From Fasciolopsis buskii (taxonomy: Eukaryota > Platyhelminthes > Trematoda > Plagiorchiida > Fasciolidae): a stretch of 64,000 bases of DNA. Positions 48,801 through 60,625 of the stretch are shown piece by piece. The stretch covers positions 30,746-94,745 of the forward strand of contig LUCM01009850.1 of NCBI GenBank assembly GCA_008360955.1, written 5' to 3'. The position numbers and the translations under genes are program-made. The notes below the pieces were generated by a model, which was given only the letters and a program-made list of their open reading frames with translations, did not search any database and had not been told where the DNA came from. Numbering within the stretch: position 1 is the first letter of the stretch; every line of letters starts with the position of its first letter.

Positions 48801-50400
48801 GAGGCAGTGCAGCCACAGGTGTGCTTCAGGAACTCGTGAACTGGGAGACGCCGTTTAAAATACTTTCGGTGAATGTGAAGACAGCTCAACGATTCGTCAT
48901 GCTTTCAAATAAAACGATGTGTCGTGCGTGTATCCGGGGCTTTGACTGACAGCAATAAGGGCGATAATGAATTGTTGAGTCTGACACAGGCAGTGTTAGG
49001 CTGAGCTAAGAAATTTGTGGTTTTAGGGGATTTCAGATTTCCTGGCTTCAACTGGGAGAACCCAAGTATCTGCAGAACAACCCAAGGACAGGCGACCTTA
49101 CGATGGTCTCTTTTTATATGATCTGGATTGACAAGTAGAACAGAATGCTAGGCTTAGATTAGAGGAGTGCCCTTAGCTACCATAATTGGTGATCATCAGG
49201 TATCAAGAGGGATATGGGAAATGCAACATCCGAGGAGCAACTAGGCGAAAGGATCACATGATAGCCTACATTTTACTTTGGAAGTTAAATGAGCTGCTGG
49301 CCTGTGCCACTGTTAGGTGCTTTTTGGGCTCTGGATGGAAGAAATGAGTGGTGTCTTATCGATACTATGGATACCGCGGCACGAAGACCCAACTGCAGAA
49401 AAATAATGGTCAATCATTAGGTTAAAGGGGGGTTTGTCCTTTTGAAGTTCATTAGAAGCGATCGTCAGCAACCATGGCGGCGTCGAAATGTAAGGCGAGT
49501 CTAAAGAACTCGAGGGAGGAATTGGGCAACTCACTAAAATTTCTGCGCTCACCAGAGGCACAAAAGCCACAGGCAAAAAAGCAAGAAGGCACAGCCACTC
49601 CAGCGAAAAGATGTTTTTTGGGTTAAATCACAGAGGAATATCAAAATAATCTCCAAAAGTTACTGCGAGTTAGCATAATCGAAGAGAAATGTCAGAGACT
49701 GTGTTACCTTACTCGAATGGCCGGATAGGAGCCTAGCGCAGATCGAATCCGAAAGGGCAAATAGATTTCGAAAACTTTTTAGGGTATGTTCCAGTCGATG
49801 GACGAAGACCATGTCAGCCTGAGAATTCCAGCGGCTGACCAGATTCCGGAAATCTCGCAAGTCCTTGAAACAGAGATGTTGGCTGTGAGAGATTTAGCCA
49901 CGCTCAGTGGCCCTAAAGCAGTCGGCCAGGATAGAACGCACTCCGGAATTGCTTGTCTGTCACATAGACTTTGGAAGGGGATTATACTCAGTTGATCAGG
50001 ATCATTTGAATCGTAAAATGAAAGTGCTAGGGATATCGAGAAGGACTAGCACTTAAGTAAACAGGGACGTTTAACGAGTTGGAGGGCACATGACTTCCTA
50101 CCGACATTTTACATTCTCTCTTATATTCCCTAACGGTCTGTCAAGCGGCATGTGGAACACATGCTATCTTTTCAATGATGAGCTCAAAGTAGCTGGTGAA
50201 GACCCGGAGAAGATGTCGGAAGAGTCAAAGCCTGGTCACATAAGTGGGACCTTCCATGGAATCTGGCCGAATGTCATAGAGTGGCTTTGGAGGAGAGACG
50301 AGGAAGACTGAAATCGGTAATTCCTTAGATTTTTCCCAAGCCAAGGACTTGAGTGTAACCATCACGGTAAGTTTCAACGCCCCCTACCAAACATAGAGCA
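48800..50400 (+). mobile_element. Second plus-strand CR1-like LINE remnant
   Basis: 'VVLGDFRFPGFNWENP' at about 49017-49065 matches the GDFN block of the endonuclease. Further on, 'CYLFNDELKVAGED' at about 50160-50200 matches the reverse transcriptase catalytic block (F-A-D-D-L-K) in altered form. The order endonuclease then reverse transcriptase fits one decayed element. Confidence 0.6.
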
Positions 50401-52133
50401 AGCGCATTGTATAAGGCCATAAGAGAGCAATTTTAAGGCCCAAAGCGGCGATGTTTTACATTTAAACCGAAGCATTTTTGCCCCTGTATACTACTATTCT
50501 AAGACCAAACCTAGATTATTTTGTTCAAGACAAGGCGCCGCACCAATAAAATGATGCGGACAGCATGGTAAAAGTGCAGGAGATGGACGCCAGGATGATC
50601 GCAAGCCAAAGGCACAGACGCTATGACGGAAGGCTTTGAGACCGTGGCATTTCTCCTGTCAAACGACGATGCAAGCGCCGTGACCTAACTAGAAAGTTCA
50701 AAATAGTGATTGACTGTTCACTCTTATTCGAGGACGAGGCACCAGGGAACGGAGATGAGAATGCTGTACAGCTACACAGGATTTCAGATGAGGGCTGGGT
50801 TTCTCAACAATCCCGTGATTTTTGTACGGAACCGATTGACAGAAAATATGGTTATTAGCTGAAATGTTGATGGGTTAAATGGAACTCCGGATGCCTACTA
50901 GGAGGCCGAATACCTATAAATGTAACGGCGGCTTTTAGGTGTAAACATAAAATGCATCTGCTGAATCTGAAGGTGCATCTGATAATTTTTGATTTCCAGA
51001 AACAAAAGAACTTACGCAGTGTTAGAAGCTATGTATACTGGCAGACAACACCCTATATATGGACGCTCGAGTGACTGGAAGACAAATTTTCGTCCTGTGC
51101 ATGTTGAACCGAACTGCCGGATAAGGACGTGTTGACTCACATCCAGCTATGAATGCTCTTCTTCGTGCACGTCACTATAAGTAGTCTGGATGTCTGTTTG
51201 ATTCCCGACCATTTTTGTCCTGTGCCAACTGAACTGAACTGAGCTGCTCCGCCTGTATCGCAGCACCGTAAAAGCCCCGGATTTTCAAACTTCCGACGAA
51301 GATGGCTACGATTGCAATGTACCCGTAGTTTTATCAGGTTTTGTTATTTTGGATAAGTGGTTTAGGTAACCAGCAGTCAAAGTTACACTCAACAACGAAA
51401 GTAGCCGCCAACACCCCCAAGTCACTACAGAGGGCTAAATGTGTTCAAAATTTATTATTCGAGAACATTGTACGTCCAGTAGCCTCTCGTAGACCAGTTT
51501 TGTACAGAAAGGAGCGCAGTTCCTTTCTTATTTACTCGTTTTTGTCACTGAAGTGACTCAGTGACTCCCCGGGTCAGCTAGCACAAACCCCCGAAATACC
51601 GCGAAACAGTCGCAATCATACCCCTAAACGACCCAAAGTTTACTCCTTTGAAACAGGATGTGAATTGTTTTTCGTAGTTTTTCGTATTTGCTTGAATGCA
51701 GTAACTGCAAATCCGCTTTTCCAGATTTGCTAAGCACAATGCGCAACCAATCAGTTCGCCCGCATGAACAACCTAAGACAAAATTGAATCCCGCAACTTA
51801 ATAGATGCTGCTCTGGTCACACGTGCACCAACATCTTTTGTGGTGCACGTGCGCTGTGGTACCATGGTTCCTGCAGGAACAAACAGAAATTCGTGGCATA
51901 TGGTTTATTAAATTAATATATAGAGTGAACGAAGTTTTGCTTGGTTTCTGCTTCCTTTGTTAGTAGGGTATTGTCAATAAGGTAGGATATTCACGTTGCC
52001 AATATAAACTGATATAACTGTAAAGGTGAGGGTGCTAGTTAATAATATCTTAAACAAACTTATATGAAGCGGAATGCTAAGTGCATTGTGCGCATTTTCG
52101 GGTTAACTAATTGTGCAGAGATAAAACCGCGCA

Positions 52134-52164
<31 letters not shown>

Positions 52165-52223
52165 CATCTACGGATATACACGTTGCAATGTTTGTCATTT
52201 CGGATACATATATATCTGATTCA
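50401..52223. other. Region without a recognisable gene
   Basis: AT-rich sequence with a TA microsatellite at its right side (52134-52161). It would hold the 3' end of the minus-strand unidentified gene if the exon at 52224 is its last. Confidence 0.4.
52134..52161. repeat. (AT)n microsatellite
   Basis: A run of about 14 AT units. Confidence 0.97.
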
Positions 52224-52303
52224 CTAATACAGAATGCATTGGAAGCAGCTAATAGTTGACGGACCTCTGTCATAGGACACTGAACTCCCATGCTCCTTGA
52301 GTT
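52224..52303 (-). CDS. Possible last exon of unidentified minus-strand gene
   Basis: After a weak acceptor (ACATCAAG) the phase left by the exon at 52445 gives 'ELKEHGSSVSYDRGPST' and a TAG stop at 52226-52224. Support is only phase and position. An alternative frame stays open longer but does not join in phase. Confidence 0.25.
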
Positions 52304-52444
52304 CTTGATGTTATTCTGGGCAGCGTACCTGCATCGTCACATGCGCTGTTTCATTTTTTCTCGTACTGTTTGTGCAGTGGCCTCCGGGCAGCACATACGG
52401 CATACAACACCTTTAGGATGAAAGCCACACAAATTAAAACTTAC

Positions 52445-52728
52445 CAATTAATAGTGCACAAACTCTCGTACCAGACGAATCGGCTTTCCTGTTCAGCTGA
52501 TCAAGAACCGATGTCATCAGCAAATGGCGACGGACACCCCTAGTTCCATTGCTAAGTGTTGATACACTTATGTCGTCCCTTAAAATGTAACAGTTTTTCA
52601 AGCGCAATGTACCATATGGTTGTAATATGTGGGATTCTGCAGCTTTTTGCACAGATTTTCGAACAGGGACAAAGTATCCTCCGCTAACTCCATTCATTGG
52701 ACTGTGGTTGCGAATCTGTGGCGGTGTG
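52445..52728 (-). CDS. Exon of an unidentified gene
   Basis: Excellent acceptor (TTCTTCTTGCAG) and donor (TTG|GTAAGT). The frame is open throughout, starting in phase 2 and ending in phase 1, and reads 'SGGYFVPVRKSVQKAAESHI', 'YGTLRLKNCYILRDD' and 'VRRHLLMTSVLDQLNRKA'. I do not recognise the family. The composition looks coding. Confidence 0.6.
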
Positions 52729-52925
52729 CTGCAAGAAGAACAATTCTTTCTTAATTTTTTGCATTTCGTCCCTAAGAGATACATGAATAGCTTAATACCG
52801 TTAGATTTGGAAATCAGGAAACAGCATTAGCCCTAGAGCCACTCTCCCCAGCGTTTTTATGACTGTAGTGCTACTTTGATGCTGATTAGTGCTGTGTTAA
52901 TGTGACCAGTTTGACCGAAAAATAC

Positions 52926-53030
52926 GTAGCAACAATAGGCAAGACCATTTTTTCCCCATGGACTTATTAACGGAGTGGAAAAGACGGGCTGCTCATAGTC
53001 ACAACACAAATGACTGTTGATAGCGAATTG
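52926..53030 (-). CDS. Possible exon of the unidentified gene
   Basis: Acceptor TTCCTACCAG at 53031 and a frame reading 'CCDYEQPVFSTPLISPWGKN' then 'GLAYCCY', with possible donor TAC|GTATTT. Phases do not match the next exon, so either the donor is wrong or this is not part of the gene. Confidence 0.3.
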
Positions 53031-53314
53031 CTGGTAGGAAAAAGAACTATTCAAGTGAGCTGCCGTTAGTCATATGTATATCCAACGTCCGTTATTATAG
53101 TTTCTTTGTTTAAGGCTAATATTACACATGGTTTTTATTCATAATGTCTAATTTACGAGTGGTTTGTGCTGGCTCATTTGACCGGAAACTATGCGCGCCT
53201 TCTCACCGCTGTGTAATAGTGTCACACACAAAACCTTTACTTGTATAAAAATTGGTGATGTGTTTGACATATTAATTACTTCCATTGAAGCCCCACAGGT
53301 TTATTTAGACCTAC

Positions 53315-53472
53315 CCGACTTGTAATGCCGCCAGTTTCTTGTAAACGACAAGGAGCGTTAATGGCACCGCCTAGATCTCTGGCCCACTGTTCATAGACTG
53401 ATGACTGTAGGGGTTGTACCACAGCACAAACAACCTTTAGCGCTTCCTTTCTTCGTCTCCAAATGATGATTC
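53315..53472 (-). CDS. Possible exon of the unidentified gene
   Basis: The frame reads 'IIIWRRRKEALKVVCAVVQP' and 'YEQWARDLGGAINAPCRLQE', ending at donor CGG|GTAGGT. The acceptor at 53473 is weak. A much better acceptor (TTTTCTACAG) at 53547 opens a different frame, so an indel may sit between them. Family not recognised. Confidence 0.4.
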
Positions 53473-53545
53473 CTGAGTGCCCATGTATTTATTGACTCGA
53501 TTCTTGCCGTTATATTTGTAACAAAATTACTAGACTCCAAGGTGT

Positions 53546-55499
53546 TCTGTAGAAAATAACATCGTGCATTCTTTATATGGACACGACGGAAAAGTAGAAG
53601 GCTCAAAATGAGACAGCATCAAAGAGGTTATGCAGTGATCTCCAGAAAACCATTCCCAGCCTGAATCTAACTAATAAGTTTTGTAGTGGTATCTAACACC
53701 CATTATTTTTGCATCTACGTAAATGCCACAAAATCTGATTAGTGTCATTCTCAAGAGTATTGCACTCGGATGTTCTAGAGTAATTTATTTCAAATAGTGT
53801 TGAATATAACAAATAAGCTTAACGACGACAAAAACTGTAAGTAAGCAGGTGGTGATGGAAATAATGATTTTTTAGCTTTAACTGCGTATAAGCTTTACGC
53901 TTATCTTTCATTAATACCTTATTTTATAATAATGTTGGTTCCAGAGAAATCCTGCAACACAAGTGAAGCTTATTATCTTAGTTATTAAGGAAACGCGCTC
54001 ATATTTTCAGTAAAAGAATGGAAAAAGCAATACATAGAACACTGAAACTCATAGGTAGTGAGTAGTCACAAGCAATTCATGAGTGAATCTCGCAAGTGGA
54101 TCGCATTAAAACTGCGTAGTAAGACTCGCTGGAATCTTGGAAGCCTAAATGTTTATGTCATTGTATATTGTACAGTTTTTGCAAACTTTCATGAGCAGAA
54201 GTCATCAACTGCTGCCTATTCGCCTAGTTATTCAGTAGCATTTCATAAAAATACCAACTGCGTTGGTCAAAAAATGAGATCATTAATTTCCTTTGTGTTT
54301 CAACCTCCTGGAAAAAATACTTTGAAAGGCAGTCCATAGTGGGCTGTTTTGGGGACGTTTTTCTACCTACTGTTCTGACCGCGCCAGGGCACTAAGGAAA
54401 ACACTCATTGTTGTTTGGTTTTGCCTGAGGACGCCAGCTTGCGAGCTCAAGTAACAATGACATCACATTATTAACGATACGTATATACCGGTACTCCCAG
54501 TGTGTCTAAGGTTGACCACTACTGTGTTTGAGCACCAAAAATTTAAATATGAAAATCTAAGTGCACGCTGGAGCTATACATGAGACCTAATGAAAGTAAT
54601 GCGGATGTGGGAACTATAAACGTTCATTATGAGAATAGGGTAATTACACTCATGAATGTTCCGAGGTCCTTAAACCGGAAAGAGCTCTTTCAGTGACCCC
54701 ATGCACGGATCTCCCATGGAAACGGTAACTACTGACTGGGGACAGCTGTCCCTTGAAGTGTTTCCCCGATATTGAACTTAAGGCAAAGCTTCGTGGCCTT
54801 CATGCCCTTAACGATGCTATAATGGGCGGCCGTGGTCAAGCAGCGGCACTGGTGGTTGGGGCATGACTTGGCGTAGGGGTATGAAGGAGTTAACTTCGTT
54901 TTGCCCTCCGTAGGTGCTTCGTGTCTTCCTGGTTGGGGCCTAAGATATGATGATTGTTGTTGATTGGAGACACTCAGAGATATGACGCAGAACCGAAGTC
55001 GGTGGCGCGAATGCCGTATTGCCTGTCTGTAAAACCCATCCCCCTTAAAAATGATCCGAAAACAACCAAAAAATTACAGAATGTTTACGGTCAAAACACG
55101 AAATATTGATTGGTTTATTATAGTTTATTATTTTTTCTCCTCCCTTTCCGCGAAGTTCCATTTACATGTTGTTGCGTTGGTATCATGCTTTCTTATAAGC
55201 CGGTGTATTATATATGTATGTCTAGCGATGCTATACGACCCTTCAAGGACCCGAACCTCAGTGATTTGGGAAAGATTAACGCGGGTTATATATGATATAA
55301 AAATGGCCCCATGAATACCAACGTTTCTTCATTTTCATCACCCAAGTCTAAAAGGTATGGTAGGCATGTCTAACATTAACGGCCAATTGATGTGCCTAGG
55401 AATGCAGCCTGAAAACAATTTTCGTAAGATGGCTCCGGTGCATTCGTCTGGTGAAATTACAACCCATTTTCATCATATATTACAACTTAGGTTGCGCAC
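53546..55499. other. AT-rich intron or intergenic stretch
   Basis: No exon is supported. At about 54660-54960 there is a GC-richer island that stands out from its AT-rich flanks and may be a repeat fragment. Confidence 0.4.
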
Positions 55500-55726
55500 T
55501 TGTTTTTGTAGGCAACTGGAGCCATAATATATGTGCCTCCCATATGGCTTATTCTCCAGACTTTTCGTCAGTGTCCAAAGCTCTTCGTGATTTTTCACGG
55601 GAATGTTTATCAAAAGCACGTTTGGAGTTTCCTTGAAGGTAACCAACCGTACCATATTGTGTTTTTCAGTTGAGTTCTTGATGAAGTTAACGACCTTCCC
55701 CGGCAGGTCCATCAATTAAAATAATG
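55500..55726 (-). CDS. Exon of the unidentified gene, with a one-base frameshift
   Basis: The acceptor TTTCACTTAG precedes 55726 and the incoming phase gives 'IILIDGPAGE', then the frame meets a stop. The adjacent frame is open from the same spot: 'VVNFIKNSTEKHNMVRLVTF', 'NVLLINIPVKNHEELWTL'. The switch falls at a run of four G (55698-55701, minus strand), so one extra G would explain it. The donor is unsure (CAA|GTGCGC at 55500). Family not recognised. Confidence 0.45.
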
Positions 55727-55932
55727 CTAAGTGAAACAAATCTGTTTGTTTGTTGAGGATGCTCATTACGACTACGAAATCGGCCTGGGATATGCCAGTG
55801 TCAAGGGGTGACTCGGACATATTGGCAGCAGTTGGTTGGGATGCACTTCTTCCATAAACCCTGGCTTTTGTGTCTAAAGTAAACTTACTACGTGCTAAAA
55901 GTCGAGATATGTGACGATCCTGGGTTTACTAC

Positions 55933-56281
55933 CATAGAACTGCAGGACAGTTATAAGACGACCCAAGTATGCACCGCCGAGAAACCGTTTTCCCATCAAC
56001 GTGAAGCTGCAACTCCACAGAGTCGCGCTTCATAACGATGCACCTATCTAATGCTCGTTGGATTCCCTCTCCGAGCCCCGGGCGAATATATTTTCCACCA
56101 GTTAATTTCTGTACATGTGCCTTGTGAAGCACGTAACAGTGTGCAGGGGTCTTTTGAATGCATTCGAGTAACACAAAGACATCTTTTATGGTCATTTTGG
56201 CTCTTATGGTGATCTTCCGGACTACAGTTCTTGCAGTCGTCGTTGGTTGCAAAACATAAATAGCGTCCTGGTTAGTGATAT
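55933..56281 (-). CDS. Exon of the unidentified gene
   Basis: Acceptor CAAATATTTCAG before 56281, donor ATG|GTAGTA after 55933. The frame reads 'NQDAIYVLQPTTTARTVVRK', 'MTIKDVFVLLECIQK', 'HCYVLHKAHVQKLTGGKYI' and 'SVELQLHVDGKTVSRRC'. It is 349 bases, phase 1 to phase 2, and joins in phase with the exon at 55726. Predicted strands suggest a beta-rich domain, but I cannot name it. Confidence 0.55.
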
Positions 56282-56380
56282 CTGAAATATTTGCGACAGT
56301 GAGATTTTAGTTAACGCACTTTTCAGTCTTTCAGGACAGCATTTGATAGTTTTGTTTTTCCTGTGCCGATGCGTCAGCAC

Positions 56381-56530
56381 TGACCCCCGTCATAGATATA
56401 AACAGGTTGATATTCTCAGCATCCAGGACAAAAATGGCTTCCGGGTAATGTTGGTAGTCGTTCGTTAATAATACGTTCGCCGGTGCTTGAAAAATTTCAG
56501 GGGGATGACAACTTTTGGCCACTTCACCGA
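56381..56530 (-). CDS. Exon of the unidentified gene
   Basis: Acceptor TTTTCCTGTTAG before 56530. The frame reads 'GEVAKSCHPPEIFQAPANVL', 'YPEAIFVLDAENINLFISM'. The incoming phase 1 matches the donor of the exon at 57068 (GAAG|GTAAAG). The 3' end is less sure: A|GTGCTG at 56381 keeps phase with the next exon, GGG|GTCAGT looks better but does not. Confidence 0.55.
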
Positions 56531-57067
56531 CTAACAGGAAAATCAGACACCGAAGAAATTACGTCATTCTTCCACGGGTCGTTCAATAGCATGCAGCTCT
56601 GATATTTCAGAGAACAGTTTTTGTTTCTTTCTACACAATCAAAGCCGCTGTGAGGTTCAAAAAATATCCGAGCAGTTGTTTGTTAGAACGCGCTCGGTGA
56701 TCTCTACATAAAGTGCGCGGAATACGGTAGAAGCATTGCAACTAATACCATTGGGTTCAGGTAACAATGCTGTATATAGCATAAACGTGATAATTTTGCA
56801 ATGGCCCCTTATGGGCTGCTTAATGTACACTTAAGAGGGCGATTTTAGGAACCAGAAACAGAGAGCATAATGATACATTCGCCTAATTGTTCTATAACAG
56901 CAAGCACAGTTAGTCATTTAGTGTAAACTTTTACTGCATCCACATACATGAAGGGCCATTATAACATGGTTGCAAATTATGGCTTGTTGTGATAACTGCG
57001 TATCGTCTATTGAAAAGGTGTAAATGTGAAATAAATGAAGGACGAATGAACAGTGGCGAAACTTTAC

Positions 57068-57185
57068 CTTCAGCAATTGTCAGCTTAATCGGATCATTAA
57101 TACGCAACGAAGTAATTTTTACATGACACGGGCTTGCTACAGTAGCACGACCAGTCATCAAAAGCCCCCAAAAAATTTGTATGCA
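57068..57185 (-). CDS. Exon of the unidentified gene
   Basis: The frame reads 'MTGRATVASPCHVKITSLRI' and 'NDPIKLTIAE' to donor GAAG|GTAAAG. The acceptor is uncertain: CTCAAG before 57185 is possible but gives a phase that does not fit the exon at 57945. The 5' part overlaps another open frame across a G/T homopolymer (TTTTTTGGGGG). Confidence 0.45.
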
Positions 57186-57944
57186 CTTGAGCAACGATTA
57201 GACAAAATTACTTGATTCCGACCTTTATATGTGTCGGATAGGAAACAAAATTTCAAAAATTCAGGATAAGACACCAGAAGAATAACTACTTCGTCAATCA
57301 GAAACAAAAAACCCAATCTACATGAAATGCGACGATTCACAAATTCTTCTTGAGAGTGTTAGTAACTGAAGTTTATTTGAGAATAATAAGTCCGTAAGCA
57401 TTTATAGACACTTATTAAAGTATTCGCTTACTGACATCGGTTAATAGGTAAGAATAACGAAAACCAGAGAGTATCCCCTTTGGGGCCGGTCAGCGTCATT
57501 TTGGGTCTACCCTTGTGCCGCCTGGGATTTTAGTCAGCATGAGCTTCCCCTGAGAGTGAAGTGAAAATTCTTTGATGTACTCCTTAGCGTCCTCCTTAGA
57601 CATCCTATAACTGAGGAAGACATTGGACGTTAACGTAAGCAAGCTAGCCCCCAGTATTGTGCGGAGTGTTGCCTAGGTAATGGCCATGTGTACATCAACC
57701 AAAACAATGCAAGGCCTAACACCGTAAACATGTCTTCTCACGCAGCACAGTCATACCTCTGAGTACGTCGAGTATACCATTGAATATACTCTAAAACAAG
57801 AAAAAAATGCACCAAGGAATTCCCAGTGATGACCAGCAAACGTGAAAATAGCTCATACCAGAAAATTTCTCATCACTGCATTGGTTTTCACTGCTCATGT
57901 TATAAATATGCCACACTACATAGTGTAACGCCATGTCAGATTAC

Positions 57945-58075
57945 CAGGACACACGTCCTTAGCTTTCGCAATGAAGTTAGTACACGACAGGTAAATGCTT
58001 GCACTAACTTGAAACTTTACATCTTCGTGCACCGCTACACACTTAAACCGGTCATCATCTGTATCCTTGAGTATT
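57945..58075 (-). CDS. Most upstream exon found for the unidentified gene
   Basis: Strong acceptor (ATTTTTTCCAACAG) before 58075 and donor CCTG|GTAATC after 57945, phase 2 to phase 1. The frame reads 'ILKDTDDDRFKCVAVHEDV', 'FQVSASIYLSCTN' and 'IAKAKDVCPG'. Four Cys and alternating hydrophobic residues suggest a secreted or extracellular beta-type domain, but no family is recognised. Confidence 0.5.
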
Positions 58076-60430
58076 CTGTTGGAAAAAATGTACCCCACAT
58101 ACCGAGCAGGCCTAGCCGGAGTTAACTTAAATTAATCGGTTCAGGTTTCTCATTAATTTAAGTTCCCTCTAGTTGATCAACGTCTGGATCAGCTGGGGGA
58201 TATACGGAACACGGTTCGCCTGAGGCAAAGATGTAATCATACGCGATTATAATCCGTAAGTAAAATCACCCACAGTAGGCCTAAAATTAATTTACAACCA
58301 AAGATAAAGATTCCTAATTACTTAATTATAACTATTTATCACATATTGTACAAACTGATGACCAAAACAGCTGCATCATTTAGAGCTAAACGCAGCCTGA
58401 TAACATGTTGTCACATGCCAGCTACACCTTTTCCTTATTACACGAACATAAAAACCAGGAGTGTATTGTACACATACCTAAGTATTTGTCACTAATTATT
58501 AACAGTGAACGTTCTCCATAATGATTGAGAAAAACTGCAGAGTCTAAAATGGGTTGTCTGGAAACCTCCCCAGATAGTCCTTGTAGCTTCACAGCTTTCT
58601 AACAATCATCTATAATCAGTCTCCACGACCTAAGAAATGCCAGCATGCCTAGACTTTGACGGATTGTAACTAGGCAGATCTTGTTATTAACCGGGGTGGC
58701 TGTAATCTTTAATCGTTTTATCAATTTTCGGCACAATAGGGGAAGTCCACAATAATTAATTCTCGCCCTTGATCCATAAAGGATTCACAACCGATCCTGA
58801 AATGGAATCCATAAAATTGATAATTTTGAAATTCTGGAAAAGAACCGTTAATAGGAAATGAATGCAGCAACTCGTTATTTACCCGGACTATGAATAATTG
58901 AGTAAAATAGCCGGTCCCAATAAGAGAGCTGAAAGCCCTTCTACCTTACTTCATCTATTGGCAGGTCTCCACAGTTTCGGCCAATTGATAGCACGAATAA
59001 GTTTTAGGTGCTTTTAAAAGAAATCCCTCGTACGGCTATAAGGACTGAAAGTCAAAGCATCGCCCAAAAGATTGACCATGAGCCTAGGGATGCTTCGGAT
59101 GAGCACCCAATTAATTGGGTGTTCAGTAGCACAAACCATTTGAACTTTTCACCAACAGAACGCCCTAAAAATGAACTTTTGTTATTTTCGTTCCTTACTA
59201 ACATTAACAACAAAATAAAACTCCAAACTTTATGAAGGCAAAATTTTATCTTCCCAAAACAGCTGCAAGTTAGTTCATGGAAAGTAACTAGCGTCAGTCA
59301 TAATCATTAGTGGGATGGATAAACAAAGAGCAGTAACGAATTTGAATTTTCTTCCACCTTAATGCAACTATAATACAATAAGCAAACGTCAGGATCAGCT
59401 AAAAGGAGGAGGTAAGCTCACAGCGTTAGACCAAAGCTCCACAATCACGTAAGAAGAATAAATGGAATGTTTTGGGGCTGTCAGACATTTTGCTTCGCGT
59501 ATAAGTTGAAAGAAATAGACGTGATACTTCTTGTTGCTGCTATTCCGATGAAGTCAGTGACGACTCGCTAAGGTATATTTTATCTTTTATTTGCTCTTAT
59601 CCAGAAGGTATTGGGAAAACAATATTTTTACAAGCAGCCTCCATTTTTGTTGCTACTTTTGAGCGCAGTTTGGCATAAAATCGCCGCTTCTTAAAGGGGG
59701 GGGGTTTCCCAGAGAGGTGCTTTGGGGCATTCTATCACCACATATAATGATTATGATCAAATATTGCTCATTTTCCCGCATATTTTACATGGTTTCCAGC
59801 TTCTTAACCAAGGGTTTTGTCGCTCATTTCTGAACTTAGGAAGAGCAGATAAAATAGATTATCAAAATGAAAAATTCGAAAGTGTGATGAAATAAATTTA
59901 TATTCTGAACTGGTGACGGATAACCGAAATCTCACCAAGTGAACTAGAATAAAAAATAGACCAAAATAGCAGAACACCATAGGGCACAAATTATATTTGT
60001 ATGTCAGCCAAAACTTTGAAGACCAGCAACAGTCAGAAAATGCAATCCAGTCAATCAGAAATCAGTTCAATTATAGTAATCATATATGCCACAGGTTAAC
60101 TGGAAGTTTGTGTAGAAAATCTTTGCGGCCGGTCGGTGGTATCCCAATGTGATCGTCTAGAGTGAAAGTACCATCAAAGTTGCTGAAATTTCATCCGTGC
60201 GCATGTAAGAATCAAGAAACCCACGCTTAATACACTAGACCTGTTTCGTATCGCAGAAAATGTGAAGAGACTTCTGCTGTACTTCAGCCGCAAATCCTCA
60301 ATCGACTCTCTTTCGCAACCGCTATCTCCAGTTCCCACCAATCCTAGTGAGAAAGAAGAAGTGAGACAGGCAAAAAGTTCGTTTTTATTCAAAACCAAAT
60401 AGTTTATGTTAGTCTTTGGTAAGCAACACT
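58076..60430. other. AT-rich region without a supported gene
   Basis: It includes a 13-bp inverted repeat at 58124-58164 and a nine-G run near 59696-59705. A plus frame at 59008-59235 is hydrophilic and could be an exon, but its splice sites are weak. Confidence 0.4.
58124..58164. repeat. Inverted repeat, 13-bp perfect arms
   Basis: Arms aacttaaattaat (58124-58136) and attaatttaagtt (58152-58164) with a 15-base loop. A hairpin; no run of T follows that would mark a Pol III terminator. Confidence 0.85.
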
Positions 60431-60439
60431 CACTGATTG

Positions 60440-60625
60440 ATTATTCTGCCGGCTAATTCGATCTCTGGGCACTCATCGACTTTCTCATGCGGGGTTTTCG
60501 CTCCACTCATCGACTGGTATAGTCAGCGCGAAGTTGCTGCAGCTGTGTTAATCTCTGATCCGGGTAGAGTTTATGATTATCCGATACCTGTTACTCTTAC
60601 AGGACCCTACCACGAGTCAAACCAG
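60440..60625 (+). CDS. Candidate plus-strand exon, family unknown
   Basis: The frame is open from about 60440 and reads 'FAPLIDWYSQREVAAAVLIS', 'DPGRVYDYPIPVTLTGPYH' to a strong donor AACCAG|GTGAGA at 60625. A possible acceptor is TGGTATAG at 60522, which would shorten it. Composition looks coding. I do not recognise the protein. Confidence 0.45.
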
